This document shows, in pieces, positions 10,979 through 21,010 of a stretch of DNA of 64,000 bases (the stretch's first letter is position 1; each line of letters begins with the position of its first letter). Source of the stretch: Thamnidium elegans (lineage: Eukaryota > Mucoromycota > Mucoromycetes > Mucorales > Mucoraceae); contig JAIXMG010000001.1 of the NCBI GenBank assembly GCA_025201345.1, positions 1,860,001-1,924,000 on the forward strand, read 5' to 3'. A program made the translations under genes and the position numbers. The notes beneath the pieces are model-generated. The model made no database searches. It was not told where the DNA came from and saw nothing but the letters and a program-made list of their open reading frames with translations.

Positions 10979-12288
10979 ATACACTAAGTATTATCTATTT
11001 TAGTGAGTTGGAAACTGCTTCTTTTGAACCAAATTTATCTCAAGCTGTAGCAAAGAATTCAGTAAAAGCATTAAGCATGTTTTGTGTAAAATGTGAAAAT
11101 TTGGTAAATTGCATACACATACATATACTTATGAAAGAAAAAAACTTATTTTTTGTATGTTATAGCTTCCATCAAATGAACAACCTATTTATACAAATAG
11201 TTCTAACAATACGATTGTCAATTATTTAAATATGAATATTGAAATTGCAAATATACTTTATTACATGCATCAATCAACTTGGAAAATATTAGAAGAGTAT
11301 CCAGAAAAGACAGTTGATATTGTCAAGAAGGGAGCAGATGTAACTTAAAAAAAAAAAAAAAAAGCCAGAGTAAATGGAAATCATTCAGCACTAACAAATT
11401 TTTGATTTAAAAAGGACTGTCATGTACTTATGATGAATATTGGTAATCGTCTTGTTGAATCCATAAAGAAGGATTCGATTAGTGTCTTGTTAAAGATCCA
11501 TAATGAAGATTTCTCTGGTAAAATTAGACGTAACTTTGATCCAGAAGATGATTCTAGTAGCTATATGAAAGAATTAGCAAGACATGTAAGATATTATCAT
11601 ACTGCTATTCTTCAAAATCTCTCTTGTGGTGCAGAACCTAAAACTTGGTAAGAATAACAATATATACCTCTCCCTCCCCCCCTCTTTTTTTTTTTGTGCG
11701 TACTAATATAATATTCTTTTAATAGGGCAAGACAGATTAGTAAATATGTATTACACGTATTTATATTTCAAGCAAGTTTGGTGCGTCCCTTGAGTGAAGC
11801 AGGCAAATTAAAGTTAGCAGGTGATATGGCCGAACTTGAATTTACCATTAGTCAATTTATGAGTGAATATGGAGCAAGAATAGAAGAAGTAGGAGATGAA
11901 TATAGAGCCCTAAGAGCATTTAGGTATTATTTTTATTTTTGTATAATTATACGTGTGTTGAATACTAATCTACTGTATTAGACCATTGTTATTTCTAGAT
12001 TCCGCGCAATTAACTGCAGCTCATCACACAGCTGGTATATCAAAGTTAATTTTAATCCATCACCTAATTGTTCGTTCACAACAACAACAAAAGGCTTTAC
12101 AGTTACCTAATACCCTATATGACTTGTCAAGAGAAGAGTATATGAAATGGATGGATTCTATTAATAGCGAGAAAGAAGTAGTGCAACTCGCTTTGGATTC
12201 TATTACAAAAGGAAGTAAATTGACTGAATCACAGCTTGAAGAGATTGTTGAATACAAATTAATTTTTGCAATTGCTTCAGATGAATAA
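9326..12288 (+). CDS. COG5: Conserved oligomeric Golgi complex subunit 5
   Basis: COG tethering complex subunit for retrograde vesicle traffic at the Golgi. I read ten exons: 9326-9350, 9409-9566, 9619-9731, 9797-10490, 10555-10934, 11004-11103, 11166-11339, 11415-11647, 11726-11923 and 11982-12288, all in phase, giving 793 aa. Landmarks are FLADDFDATKYT near the N-terminus, AHKIRDPYNQLVIYATQLEN, LLRKLHRFILLKRRLEVQL, VLVGDYPKLLKLL in the middle, and WARQISKYVLHVFIFQASLV then RPLSEAGKLKLAGDMAELEF near the C-terminus, which is the most conserved COG5 block. Exon 1 is only 25 nt and its donor is GTACAT, so the first eight residues are the least certain part. Intron 5 carries a 22-T run. The next gene, a DHHC enzyme, also acts on the endomembrane system. 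Confidence 0.85.
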
Positions 12289-12825
12289 TATAAATAAATA
12301 CTTGATAATAAAGGAGAAGAAAAAAAAGAAGGAGAACAAGTTGAAGCTTTAACGGGGTGTAACTTACCTTTTTGACAACGTTTGTTTATTATTATTTATC
12401 ATGCAGTAATGAAAGACGCAAGTTTTTAATTTTTCTCATTTTGTGCGACACAAGGCATTATATAATTTCTTGCCTTGTTTAGATGCAGTACCGTCTTAAT
12501 CAATTTTTTTTTAATTTTTTTTTTTTTCAGTAGTGATGATACAGCTAACTATATTTATTTTGACAAGGAAAAAACCACTGGTCAAAAGTAAAAACCTAAG
12601 GGGAGAGAGAGAGAGAGGGAAAACACTAGTGGGTGAGAGACTGAATAAGCTTGCTAGTATAAATGGGTTCATCCCGAATCTCCTAAATAAATAGACTACC
12701 CTCGTGGTACCAAAGTGATACAAAATATAATATGAAATAAGAGGGCATTTGGAGCGCTTTTTTTTTTATCTTCTTCTATTTCTTTTTCCTTTTTTTAATT
12801 TTCTCATTCACTCATTCACATATTA
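12289..12825. other. Intergenic COG5 to DHHC gene
   Basis: A+T-rich spacer between two plus-strand genes, with a G/A-repeat patch near 12601-12620. No gene or RNA recognised. Confidence 0.5.
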
Positions 12826-14233
12826 ATGAACACTTTAAGTTGGGAAAATATAAAAGGACCTTTTACAATAACGTCGGTCACTTTGGCGATATTATTCTTT
12901 GCTTATACTTCACAAGTATTTGTTATTTGGCCTTATCTTGGAGGATTAAATTTAAAAAATATCTTTATACTTGTGCCTTTAAACTTTTTTGTAATTATGA
13001 TACTGATAAATTATTATTTAACTTGTAAAACAAGCCCTGGCTCAGTACCTCCACGATGGGTAATTTATATAATTTTTTTTTTAAAAAGTCCCATTTTTTT
13101 GTTTGTTTGATGATTAATAAGATATAATTTTTTTTTTCATTAGATACCAAGACAACAAGCATATATAGAAGTAAAGAAATCGACACATACACCGAGATTT
13201 TGTAAAACATGTAGTAATTATAAACCACCAAGAACTCATCACTGTTCTTCATGTAATACTTGTGTTTTAAAAATGGATCACCATTGTCCTTGGGTCAATA
13301 ATTGTGTTGGTTTTTTAAATTATTGTCATTTTATTCGATTCCTTGTTTACGTGGATATAAGTACAATTTATCTATTTACCCTCCTTTGCTGCAGGTTGTC
13401 TCAACTTGTAGGGGATATGCGTAATGTAAGTATATATATATATAATTATATATCGAGTACATTTTTTTAATAAATTGCTTTTTTTTATGCATAGAGCAAT
13501 ATCAGACCAACTGCATTAGAAGCTAGTTTTCTTTCTATCAATCTTATCTCTTCAGCGGTTGTCATGGTGACAGTTGGCATATTAACATCATACCATATTT
13601 ATTGTATCACGACCAACACAACAACTATTGAAGGTTGGGAAAAGGGTCGATCGCTTACTATAAAAGGAATGGGAAAAATTCAAAATGTAATGTATTATAA
13701 AATACTTGATATAATTAGATTTTTACTAAATTTATTAAAAATAGGTTAAATGTCCTTATGATCAAGGGATCTACAAGAATTTACAATCAGTATTAGGTCG
13801 ATGGCCTATATTTTGGTTTTTACCGGGATCAATGTCCGGTACCGGATTAGATTTTCCTATCAGTACGAAATATATGAATGATGATGAAGCAACTATTGAA
13901 AAAACTGTGTTTTCATCTTCTACTTCATTAAATCGCCCTAATTCAATGGAATCAGTTTGGACAGCTTCAACCGACCTATATCGTAATAATACAATCGAAA
14001 GTACGTACGGTGATAGATTAAAAGTAGATATTACTCCATTACAACCATTAAAAACAAAACCTAGTAATAACACAATTGGAAGTGGTAGATCAGCTCCTGC
14101 TACACCTGGTTCTATATTGACTTTTGCTTCTACCGCAACTACTTTGGTAGATTTTCATCATCAGAATTCAAAACTACCCGTAAAGTTACCAAGTAATTAT
14201 TCGGAATCGGATTATCCAATGTCACATCGGTAG
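12826..14233 (+). CDS. DHHC palmitoyltransferase, Pfa4-like
   Basis: Protein S-acyltransferase of internal membranes. Four exons, 12826-13059, 13144-13425, 13495-13686 and 13745-14233, all joined in phase 0, give 398 aa. Two N-terminal membrane segments (residues about 13-33 and 45-65) precede the cysteine-rich domain [19 protein letters not shown], then DHHCPW with catalytic Cys126. Two further membrane segments follow. The TTxE-like motif is TTTIEGW, and after it comes [18 protein letters not shown] with [10 protein letters not shown], the typical tail of fungal Pfa4. The last about 110 residues are Ser/Thr/Asn-rich and likely disordered. Pfa4 in yeast palmitoylates chitin synthase Chs3. 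That substrate is inference here. Confidence 0.88.
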
Positions 14234-14604
14234 TTACTTCGTCTCATATACACTACCACTTTTATATTGTAATAATATTATCCGACCTATTTCACTCGTA
14301 TGCGCTCTTCACTCCCGCTAGCTTACATACGAGTGCGCACATACCTCGAAGGAAATTTTACTTAATCTCTCTCTCACTCTTTTTTTTTTTTGCTCCAACG
14401 TGTAACGAGAACATAACTTTATTAATATATCTTCATAACTCGTGGGAGGATATATTATTTTTTTCCCTTTTGCTTAAATACAACACACCTTACTTACTAA
14501 TCTTAATTTCACCAGTACCCCCGCTAATAATTAAAATGAGAAACTATATTTATTATATAGTATTTTTTATGTAAATAAATAATTAGATAATATCCGATTA
14601 ATAC

Positions 14605-14636
<32 letters not shown>
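14234..14636. other. Intergenic with long poly-A
   Basis: A+T-rich spacer ending in an A run of about 29 nt (14608-14636). No reading frame recognised. Confidence 0.5.
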
Positions 14637-14639
<3 letters not shown>

Positions 14640-14760
14640 ATAATTTAGACTTGGAAGTATCGCGATAGCTTCGTAATATCTCGGTCTTGCATAAATGCCA
14701 TATGTTGAAGTTAAAACCGAGATATAATTTTTGACGATGGGGAGATTGTCTCCGACATTT
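14637..14760 (+). ncRNA. Candidate Sm-site small RNA
   Basis: Three stems occur in order: an imperfect hairpin around TATCGCGATA (about 14653-14672); a perfect 10-bp stem, ATATCTCGGT at 14676-14685 with ACCGAGATAT at 14716-14725; and a short stem GGAGA/TCTCC at 14741-14753. Between the second and third stem, directly after the long stem, is AATTTTTG (14726-14733), which fits the Sm-binding consensus of spliceosomal snRNAs. The order stem, Sm site, 3' stem is the usual snRNA layout. I could not match a U1, U2, U4, U5, U6, U11 or U12 signature, and no promoter element was identified. It may be a divergent snRNA, an snRNA relic, or chance. Confidence 0.25.
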
Positions 14761-14990
14761 CAGTAACGTTTCAGCCTTAATAGGTCGGAACTAATAAGCT
14801 TTTATAATTGCCATTGTTATTTTTTTTCCTACTTTTTTTTTTTTTTTTCCTTTTAATCATTAAAAGGACAAACAAAAAGGAGACAAAAAAAAAAAAAAAA
14901 TGCGTTTTTTTTTTATGGAAGTATAAAAAGAAGACTTTCTTTTTATTTACATTTTTTATTTATTTTATTTTATTTAAAAAAAGAAAAATT

Positions 14991-15755
14991 ATGGAATCAG
15001 CTCGTGTCCGACTTCCTCGTCCTAGAAATTCTTCAGCTTATAATGATAGTGCAAGAAGATTATCTAACGAGGAACAAAGAAGGTCCTCATTTCAAAGATT
15101 TACATTTCCAAATATAACACCGCCTTCTGTGGTTCAGTCACAACGAAGATCTTCGCAACAACATGTTCGCGCATCTCAATATATTGGTGATCATCCTGGT
15201 TTAGTAACACCTGTAAAACCAGTTTATAAATTAGATTGTAGGCATTGTTCAACAACTGTATGCGCGCGAGGTATGAAGGCAATTTTATTAGCTGATACAA
15301 CCATCGAATTATATAGTACAGACACTCCTTCACAAAGGTAAACAACGCAAATCATCATAAAAAAAAATAAAAAATAAGTAAGATTATAACTTTTTTTTTT
15401 TTTTTTTTAGTATCCACGTCTTGGAAAAAGATTATCTAACAAGATCGTGTCATTGCCGAATCCGCGATGTAGCATGTTTAGAATGGTAAGAAAAGCAATA
15501 TACACATAAATTAAATTACTTACACATGTTTGTAGTGGTAATGTCATTGGATATCATGTCGTGTCACCATGTTCTCAATGTTTGGATGCATGTAACAATG
15601 GACATTTCTGGATGTTTCACTCAAGTGCATGTCAGCCTGCAGAAAGACACGATAGAAACAAGCAAATTATGTTATGGAATAATTTACCTCGAGCCGAAAT
15701 GGATATGGAGTTTATGATGGGAACTCGAATTCCGTACGATCAACTCTGTCGTTAA
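14991..15755 (+). CDS. FAM72-family zinc-binding-type protein
   Basis: Three exons, 14991-15337, 15411-15485 and 15536-15755, joined in phase 2 at both junctions, give 213 aa. The first about 75 residues are basic and Ser-rich. The FAM72 core follows: CRHCSTTVCARGMKAILLAD, then [50 protein letters not shown] and the terminal block LWNNLPRAEMDMEF. The repeated Cys pairs (CRHC, CHC, CLEC, CSQC) suggest metal binding, related to the Mis18/Yippee-like fold. In animals FAM72 antagonises the uracil glycosylase UNG2. Whether the fungal protein does this is inference. The ATG at 14991 is chosen because the upstream extension from 14808 is only poly-Lys/Phe low-complexity sequence. Confidence 0.87.
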
Positions 15756-16953
15756 GAGATATACGCTTTGTATATGTATATATATATTTCTAAAACTAAA
15801 CAAAACTACAATTTATTCATTCCTTACATTCTCTCTCTCTCTCTTTATCCTTCTAATATACTAATTTAACATATACACACACACTTTTTTTCTGTATATA
15901 CATACTTTCTACTTTTTTCTTGTTTGTATTATATCTTTTTTTTTTTTCAATAAAAATTATTTTATACATTATATATTTTACTTTAAGCCAAGTCGGGTAT
16001 TTCAATTATTAAATGCGTATGTTTAAAGAATGCTTCAAATTTTTTTATACCACGTACTTTTTTTGTTATGGTTGAGAAACAACTTCGGTGACCCGGAATT
16101 TTTTTTCCCCTTTGACTGGAGAAAAGTATTAGAATGTTGAAAGAGCGGAAATTTACAACGGTGAGTTCCGCTGAATCTCACTTTTTCTTTTTTTTGTGTC
16201 ATAAATCAAACTGGGTACATATATATATATTTTACACTTTTGTAAATCTTTTACGCATTTTATCTAACAAAGTATCTAAAACATTCCGGGCCCAATTCCG
16301 TTCGCGATTGAACAAAAGGTGCGCTACTAGTAGATGTATTTAAAAAATGATTCGATAAAGAAAATTCTACCAAGTAGCCTAGATTTTTTTTTTTAAATTG
16401 CAGAATTTTCAAGAGTACCTTTTTTCTGAATTCTATTTTTCACTTGTTATGTTTCAGCTCTTAATATAATATATATATTTATAAATATTACTAACAAACA
16501 CCGATAACCAACTTGCACCTTTATATACGTTTGATCAATGAAAAAGTTGAACATAGTTATTTTGGTATTGATCTCAACGGTTAAACGAATTAGGCCTGCG
16601 AAAAAGGAAGAGATAAATAGATAGATAGAGAGAGTGTGTACGCATATGTGTTGCATTTTGAGATGGCTAGCCGAGGTATATATAAGGAACCATGGGCTTT
16701 TTTACTTTATTTTTAGAGTTAGGAGAAAAAAAGTTTAAACCTACGCATATATTTATAGAAGATAATTAACAATGAAAAAAAAGTGCTAATACCATGTTTC
16801 ACGAGGATCATTCGTAAGAAAAAAAAAAGGTGTAACAATGCAAAAAAAAGGGTTCAAGTATGACGAGTTCTTTATTTAATGGATATAGTAAAAGCACAGC
16901 TTTTTAAAATAATTAACAAAGATAAAAGTATATCGAAGTGACTCGTATTCGTT
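15756..16953. other. Convergent intergenic region FAM72/GH5
   Basis: About 1.2 kb between two converging genes. It holds CT- and TA-rich tracts and short frames interrupted by stops. No recognised gene. It is long for a tail-to-tail spacer in this window. Confidence 0.5.
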
Positions 16954-18090
16954 TTAGCATTGAGCGTTGGAATGAAAAGTAAAAGTACCGTTATTGACAA
17001 TACCTTCATTTTGAAGCTGTTGCAAAGACCATTCTCTAGAATTAATCTTGTTTTTAAGAGACCAGAAGGTACCGCCAGCACCACTTCCCTTGTAAACCGA
17101 AATTTGAGTATCCATCATTTTTCTAAACCATGGGTCGGTACCTTGAACACCCGAAGCTAATGACCATTCTCCAAAGAAGACAGGCAAATGGAAAGAAGAA
17201 GTAGACGACTTGGAATTACAGATACCCTTAACAATAGAATCTTGATTTTTATTAGGAGGAAAAGCGTAGTAAGGATGAAGATCAATAACAGCATTTTGAG
17301 ATTGTAAGAAACCTTTCCATGCATCCAGCCCCAGAAAACCATCATGAAACATCATGGGAACTTTAAATGTAGACCTAGCGATGATATTGTAAGCCTTTTG
17401 ATAATAGTTCTTGAGAATCTGTAATTGATCGTTGCCATTGACACGCGGTTCGTTAGCAGATTCAATAGCAGAAATTCTGTTCTTTAATTTGTTATCAAGA
17501 CCGTTCATCCAATCGACTACAGCCTGTACAGTCTTTAAAGAACGTTGAATGTTGTAAGAAGAGTAAAAATCAATTTTGGTAGTGTGGCCAGAGTGCATCT
17601 CACCGTTTTGAGAACCAGGTAAACCATGTAAATCAATAATAGCATAAAGACCGTACTTGTTGCAGTAACCCAGAATACGCTCAAGTTGTTGCTTTTGACC
17701 GGTAGTAACGTAAGGTTCGCCAGCATCAGTTTGAATAAAGGCCCAGTATCCGACTGGAATACGAACATGGTTTGCCTTAATCTCTTGCAGACGTTTGAAA
17801 TCGTCTTCAGTAACCCAACTGTTCCAATGATCTTGTAAGGCCTTGGTAGGGTTAGAAGCTTGTTTACAGAAATTCCATTCGTCTTGAGCATCAGGCGCAT
17901 ACTTTGTAAAAATAGAAGGGTCCATCCACCTTTCGAGAACGAGCCAGTTACCGAGATTAACACCCCAAGCCTTCGTTTCCCAGTAGTTGTAAGCGGTGCC
18001 TGCACGTTTATCGATAGGAGAACCAGACGTCATAGAGACGGTTGATAAAAGTCCAAGGACAATAGTTGTTATAGTGGACCAAGAGACCAT
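16954..18090 (-). CDS. Secreted glucan 1,3-beta-glucosidase (GH5)
   Basis: Exo-beta-1,3-glucanase of glycoside hydrolase family 5, secreted and acting on cell-wall beta-glucan. Single exon, 378 aa. A signal peptide covers about residues 1-23, followed by a Kex2-like KR at 28-29. The core starts with AWGVNLGNWLVLERWMDPSI. Other motifs are HVRIPVGYWAF, IDLHGLPGSQNG, the acid/base NEP (Glu214 in ESANEPRV) and the nucleophile in VFFGEWS (Glu308). FWSLKN follows near the C-terminus. The length is shorter than yeast Exg1 (about 448 aa), but the catalytic domain is complete. An intron-free structure is unusual in this window. Pkc1, encoded nearby, governs wall integrity, but a regulatory link is not shown. 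Confidence 0.92.
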   Translation of the reverse strand: MVSWSTITTIVLGLLSTVSMTSGSPIDKRAGTAYNYWETKAWGVNLGNWLVLERWMDPSIFTKYAPDAQDEWNFCKQASNPTKALQDHWNSWVTEDDFKRLQEIKANHVRIPVGYWAFIQTDAGEPYVTTGQKQQLERILGYCNKYGLYAIIDLHGLPGSQNGEMHSGHTTKIDFYSSYNIQRSLKTVQAVVDWMNGLDNKLKNRISAIESANEPRVNGNDQLQILKNYYQKAYNIIARSTFKVPMMFHDGFLGLDAWKGFLQSQNAVIDLHPYYAFPPNKNQDSIVKGICNSKSSTSSFHLPVFFGEWSLASGVQGTDPWFRKMMDTQISVYKGSGAGGTFWSLKNKINSREWSLQQLQNEGIVNNGTFTFHSNAQC

Positions 18091-18957
18091 CCGAAAGAAG
18101 AGGGAGAAGAAGAAAAAATAAAAGTAGGGGGTGTTTAATTACAGAAAATTTATCTATTTATATGATAGATATCTCGGCATCCAAATTTTTTTTGTTGTTG
18201 TACAAGGTATTGTAATTCCAGGCACACGGCACCCGATCAAAACGCCGACTTATACCATTCTTTTATTTCATTTAATATTGCTTTAAAATTAAAAAGAAAT
18301 TCAAGTATGGAAATAAAACGAATCCGTGTGAATAGTCATGTAATAATTGCTTTTTTGTAATAGGGCGGGAAAAAATTAGCTGGAAAGTGTTTTTCTATGA
18401 AATTAATGTCTGCTAATTGTTTTCAAAGGCCTGATATGTATGACTAGAACTTACTCTAAATAGTTTACACTAACAGTACATCAATACTATTTGAAGATAT
18501 ACTACGTATGTATGTATTTCTAAAAAGAATTGTATAAAAAAATCGTCATCGAAAAAAAAAAAGGATTTCTCATAGACATCTTTTACTTCCCAGGTTTTAG
18601 ACCAAATGCACTGGGAACACAGCTTAATATTTATTACCCAAACATTTAAAAACTACAAATGACATTAAAAAGTGTATATTAACTCGTGATTCCAGGTTAT
18701 TTCTTCTTTTTCTATATATGTGTAAGGCTCAAATACGAAGAAAATGTTTGGACTACTGATATACATGAACAAAAACGATCAAGTTAAGATATATACCAAA
18801 TTGATAGTAATGCGCTGGAGTGAACCAATTCGCTGAGCTTATGCCACATCAAGTCACACAACAGTCTGTTTTTAGACTGTTGAGATAGGGTCAAATACAG
18901 AGAAAAAAATAAAAATAACCCACACTTCTTGACTACCTTAGAAATCAATCTACCATT
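18091..18957. other. Divergent promoter region GH5/UBC6
   Basis: An 867-nt spacer between divergent starts. A+T-rich, with no RNA gene or repeat recognised. Confidence 0.5.
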
Positions 18958-20188
18958 ATGAGCAACGAATCCAAATATAATTTAAAAAACCCAGGCAAGA
19001 ATTTCAACACAGTTTAAAAAAGAACAGCGAGTTAATATATTGTTCATTTATTTAGGTGTTAAAAGAATTATGCGAGAAGCGAGAGAACTTGCTCAAGAAA
19101 ATACGTATGAATATGATGCTCATCCATTAGAAGTAAATTAGCTCCTCCTTTTTTCGTTAATAACGTTATTTTAGGCTATATACTGATTTTTATATATGTA
19201 GGATAATATATTTGAGTGGCACTTTACAGTGCGAGGACCAAAAGACACGGACTTTGAAGAGGGAAGGTAAAAAGTATCACTTTTTCTTAGTATGTTTTTA
19301 GTGTTGAAAAATATAGTTTTATAGGTATCATGGTCGTATTATTTTACCAAACGAGTATCCATTTAAACCACCAGAACTTATTTTTTTGACAGTAATATAA
19401 TTATATTTAATGGAATATTGCAAAGTTACTGACTATTTTTTATATAAATAGCCAAATGGACGTTTTGAACTCAACACCAAAATATGTCTTAGTATCACTG
19501 GATTTCATCCAGAGTTTTGGCAACCTGCTTGGGGAAGTAAGTAAGTAGATTATATATATCTTCATCTTAGCTTATGTGTTTGGTAGTTCGTACAGTTTTA
19601 TTAGCGGTAATAGGATTTTTCCCAACCGAAGCCAGAGGGGCTATCGGTGGTTTAGATTATACAAAAGAGGAACGTAAAAGATTAGCAAAAAAGTAAGAGG
19701 GCCCTTTATGTATATATATTGTTTTTGGAACAATAAAACTAAAGATATTTACTAGATCGATAGATTGGATTTGTCCAGTTTGTCAGGTAGAAATGAAGGA
19801 TGCTTTATCAGATACACCGCCTGATACATCTACGATCAAGAAAGAAGAGTTACCTGAATTTATGATGACTTATAAACCAATGGAAGTAAAAGAAAAGGCT
19901 GAAAGTAGTAAATGCGTCGAAGAAGATAAAGCACTAGTAGAGACTGTTGAAGCAGATGATACATCTGCAAAGATTGAAAATAGGAGTGAAAATGTTACAA
20001 CGGAGGCTAATGTTACCACGGTACCTCAACTTGCCGTAAATCAAGAGATCGAAATAACAGAGCAGTTAGATGAACATATCCGTAATGTTTCGGTTACCGG
20101 ACGTACGCAACCTATTTGGTTAGATGCATTGATCGGTGGATTGGTTTCATTATTAATAGCTCTTGTTTGCCGTAAATATGTTGTATAA
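18958..20188 (+). CDS. UBC6: Tail-anchored ubiquitin-conjugating enzyme E2 (Ubc6/UBE2J)
   Basis: E2 enzyme of ER-associated degradation. Seven exons, 18958-18994, 19056-19132, 19202-19266, 19325-19391, 19452-19536, 19587-19692 and 19756-20188, give 289 aa. The N-terminus YNLKNPGVKRIMREARELAQ matches UBE2J1/Ubc6. The E2 fold continues with FEWHFTVRGPKDTDFEEGRY, HGRIILPNEYPFKPPELIFL and NTKICLSISGFHPEFWQP, with catalytic Cys94. The UBE2J hallmark GFFPTEARGAIGGLDYTKEE is present. A long acidic linker follows, then a C-terminal membrane anchor (about 265-285, WLDALIGGLVSLLIALVCRK), placing the enzyme on the cytosolic face of the ER. Intron 1 appears to be GC-AG (CCAG|GCAAGA). The only GT alternatives break the frame. 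Confidence 0.9.
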
Positions 20189-20681
20189 AAAGAAGCCATT
20201 TTTTATAATGGTAAAGAAGATTGGCTTGTCGCTAAAATATTTTTGATGTCCAATGATTCATACAACTTTATCAAATTTAATGTAAAAATAAACAAATAGT
20301 GAGGATTACAATAATATGTGTTAACTAGAATATCTGTAACATATTTTTTTTTTTTTGGCATTAGCTTACCCTTATTTTATTTCATGGATGGTTTAACATA
20401 CCACCAGGCTTAAACATTTGAAGAGATAAACTTTTTCTCATGCACTTTTATAACCTTTTTAAACATTGGATTTGGTTTATTGAAAAAAAAAAAAAAAAAG
20501 TAATTCTCGTTAGGACTTAATACGTTCCAGTTGACCATTACCAAATATATACACATCCGATCAGTGGACGGACCATTTATTAATTGAGATAAACACTGAA
20601 TTTATTTGTTATACTCTGTACTTGTAAAAAATAATACTATCATTACAATTTAAAAAGAAAATGTACTATTTACACTACCAG
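20189..20681. other. Convergent intergenic region UBC6/PKC1
   Basis: Spacer between two gene ends with poly-T and poly-A tracts near 20345 and 20482. No gene recognised. Confidence 0.5.
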
Positions 20682-20979
20682 TTAGGAGTAGCTTTGAGTC
20701 CAGTCAGCTACATAGGAGAAATTCTGGAACTCTTGTTGCTCTACACGATTTAATACACTGTTAATTGGCGTTAAAGCAGGTCTTTCACGAGTGAATTCCT
20801 CATCAAAGTTAGAAGTATCTAAGGGTCCACTGATAGAAGGACAGAAAGGAGGAGGAACCCGTTTAGCAAGCATATCGTCCCAATTAACACCTCTGAAAAA
20901 TGGATGTTCTTTAATCTCTGCTGCGTCAGATGGACCGGCACCTAATCTCTTCTTGGGATCACGCGTTAATAACTATCCA

Positions 20980-21010
<31 letters not shown>

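Noticed and set aside
14808..14990. N-terminal extension of the FAM72 gene to an upstream ATG
   Set aside because: The extension is poly-Phe/poly-Lys low-complexity sequence from homopolymers. The ATG at 14991 starts protein-like sequence.
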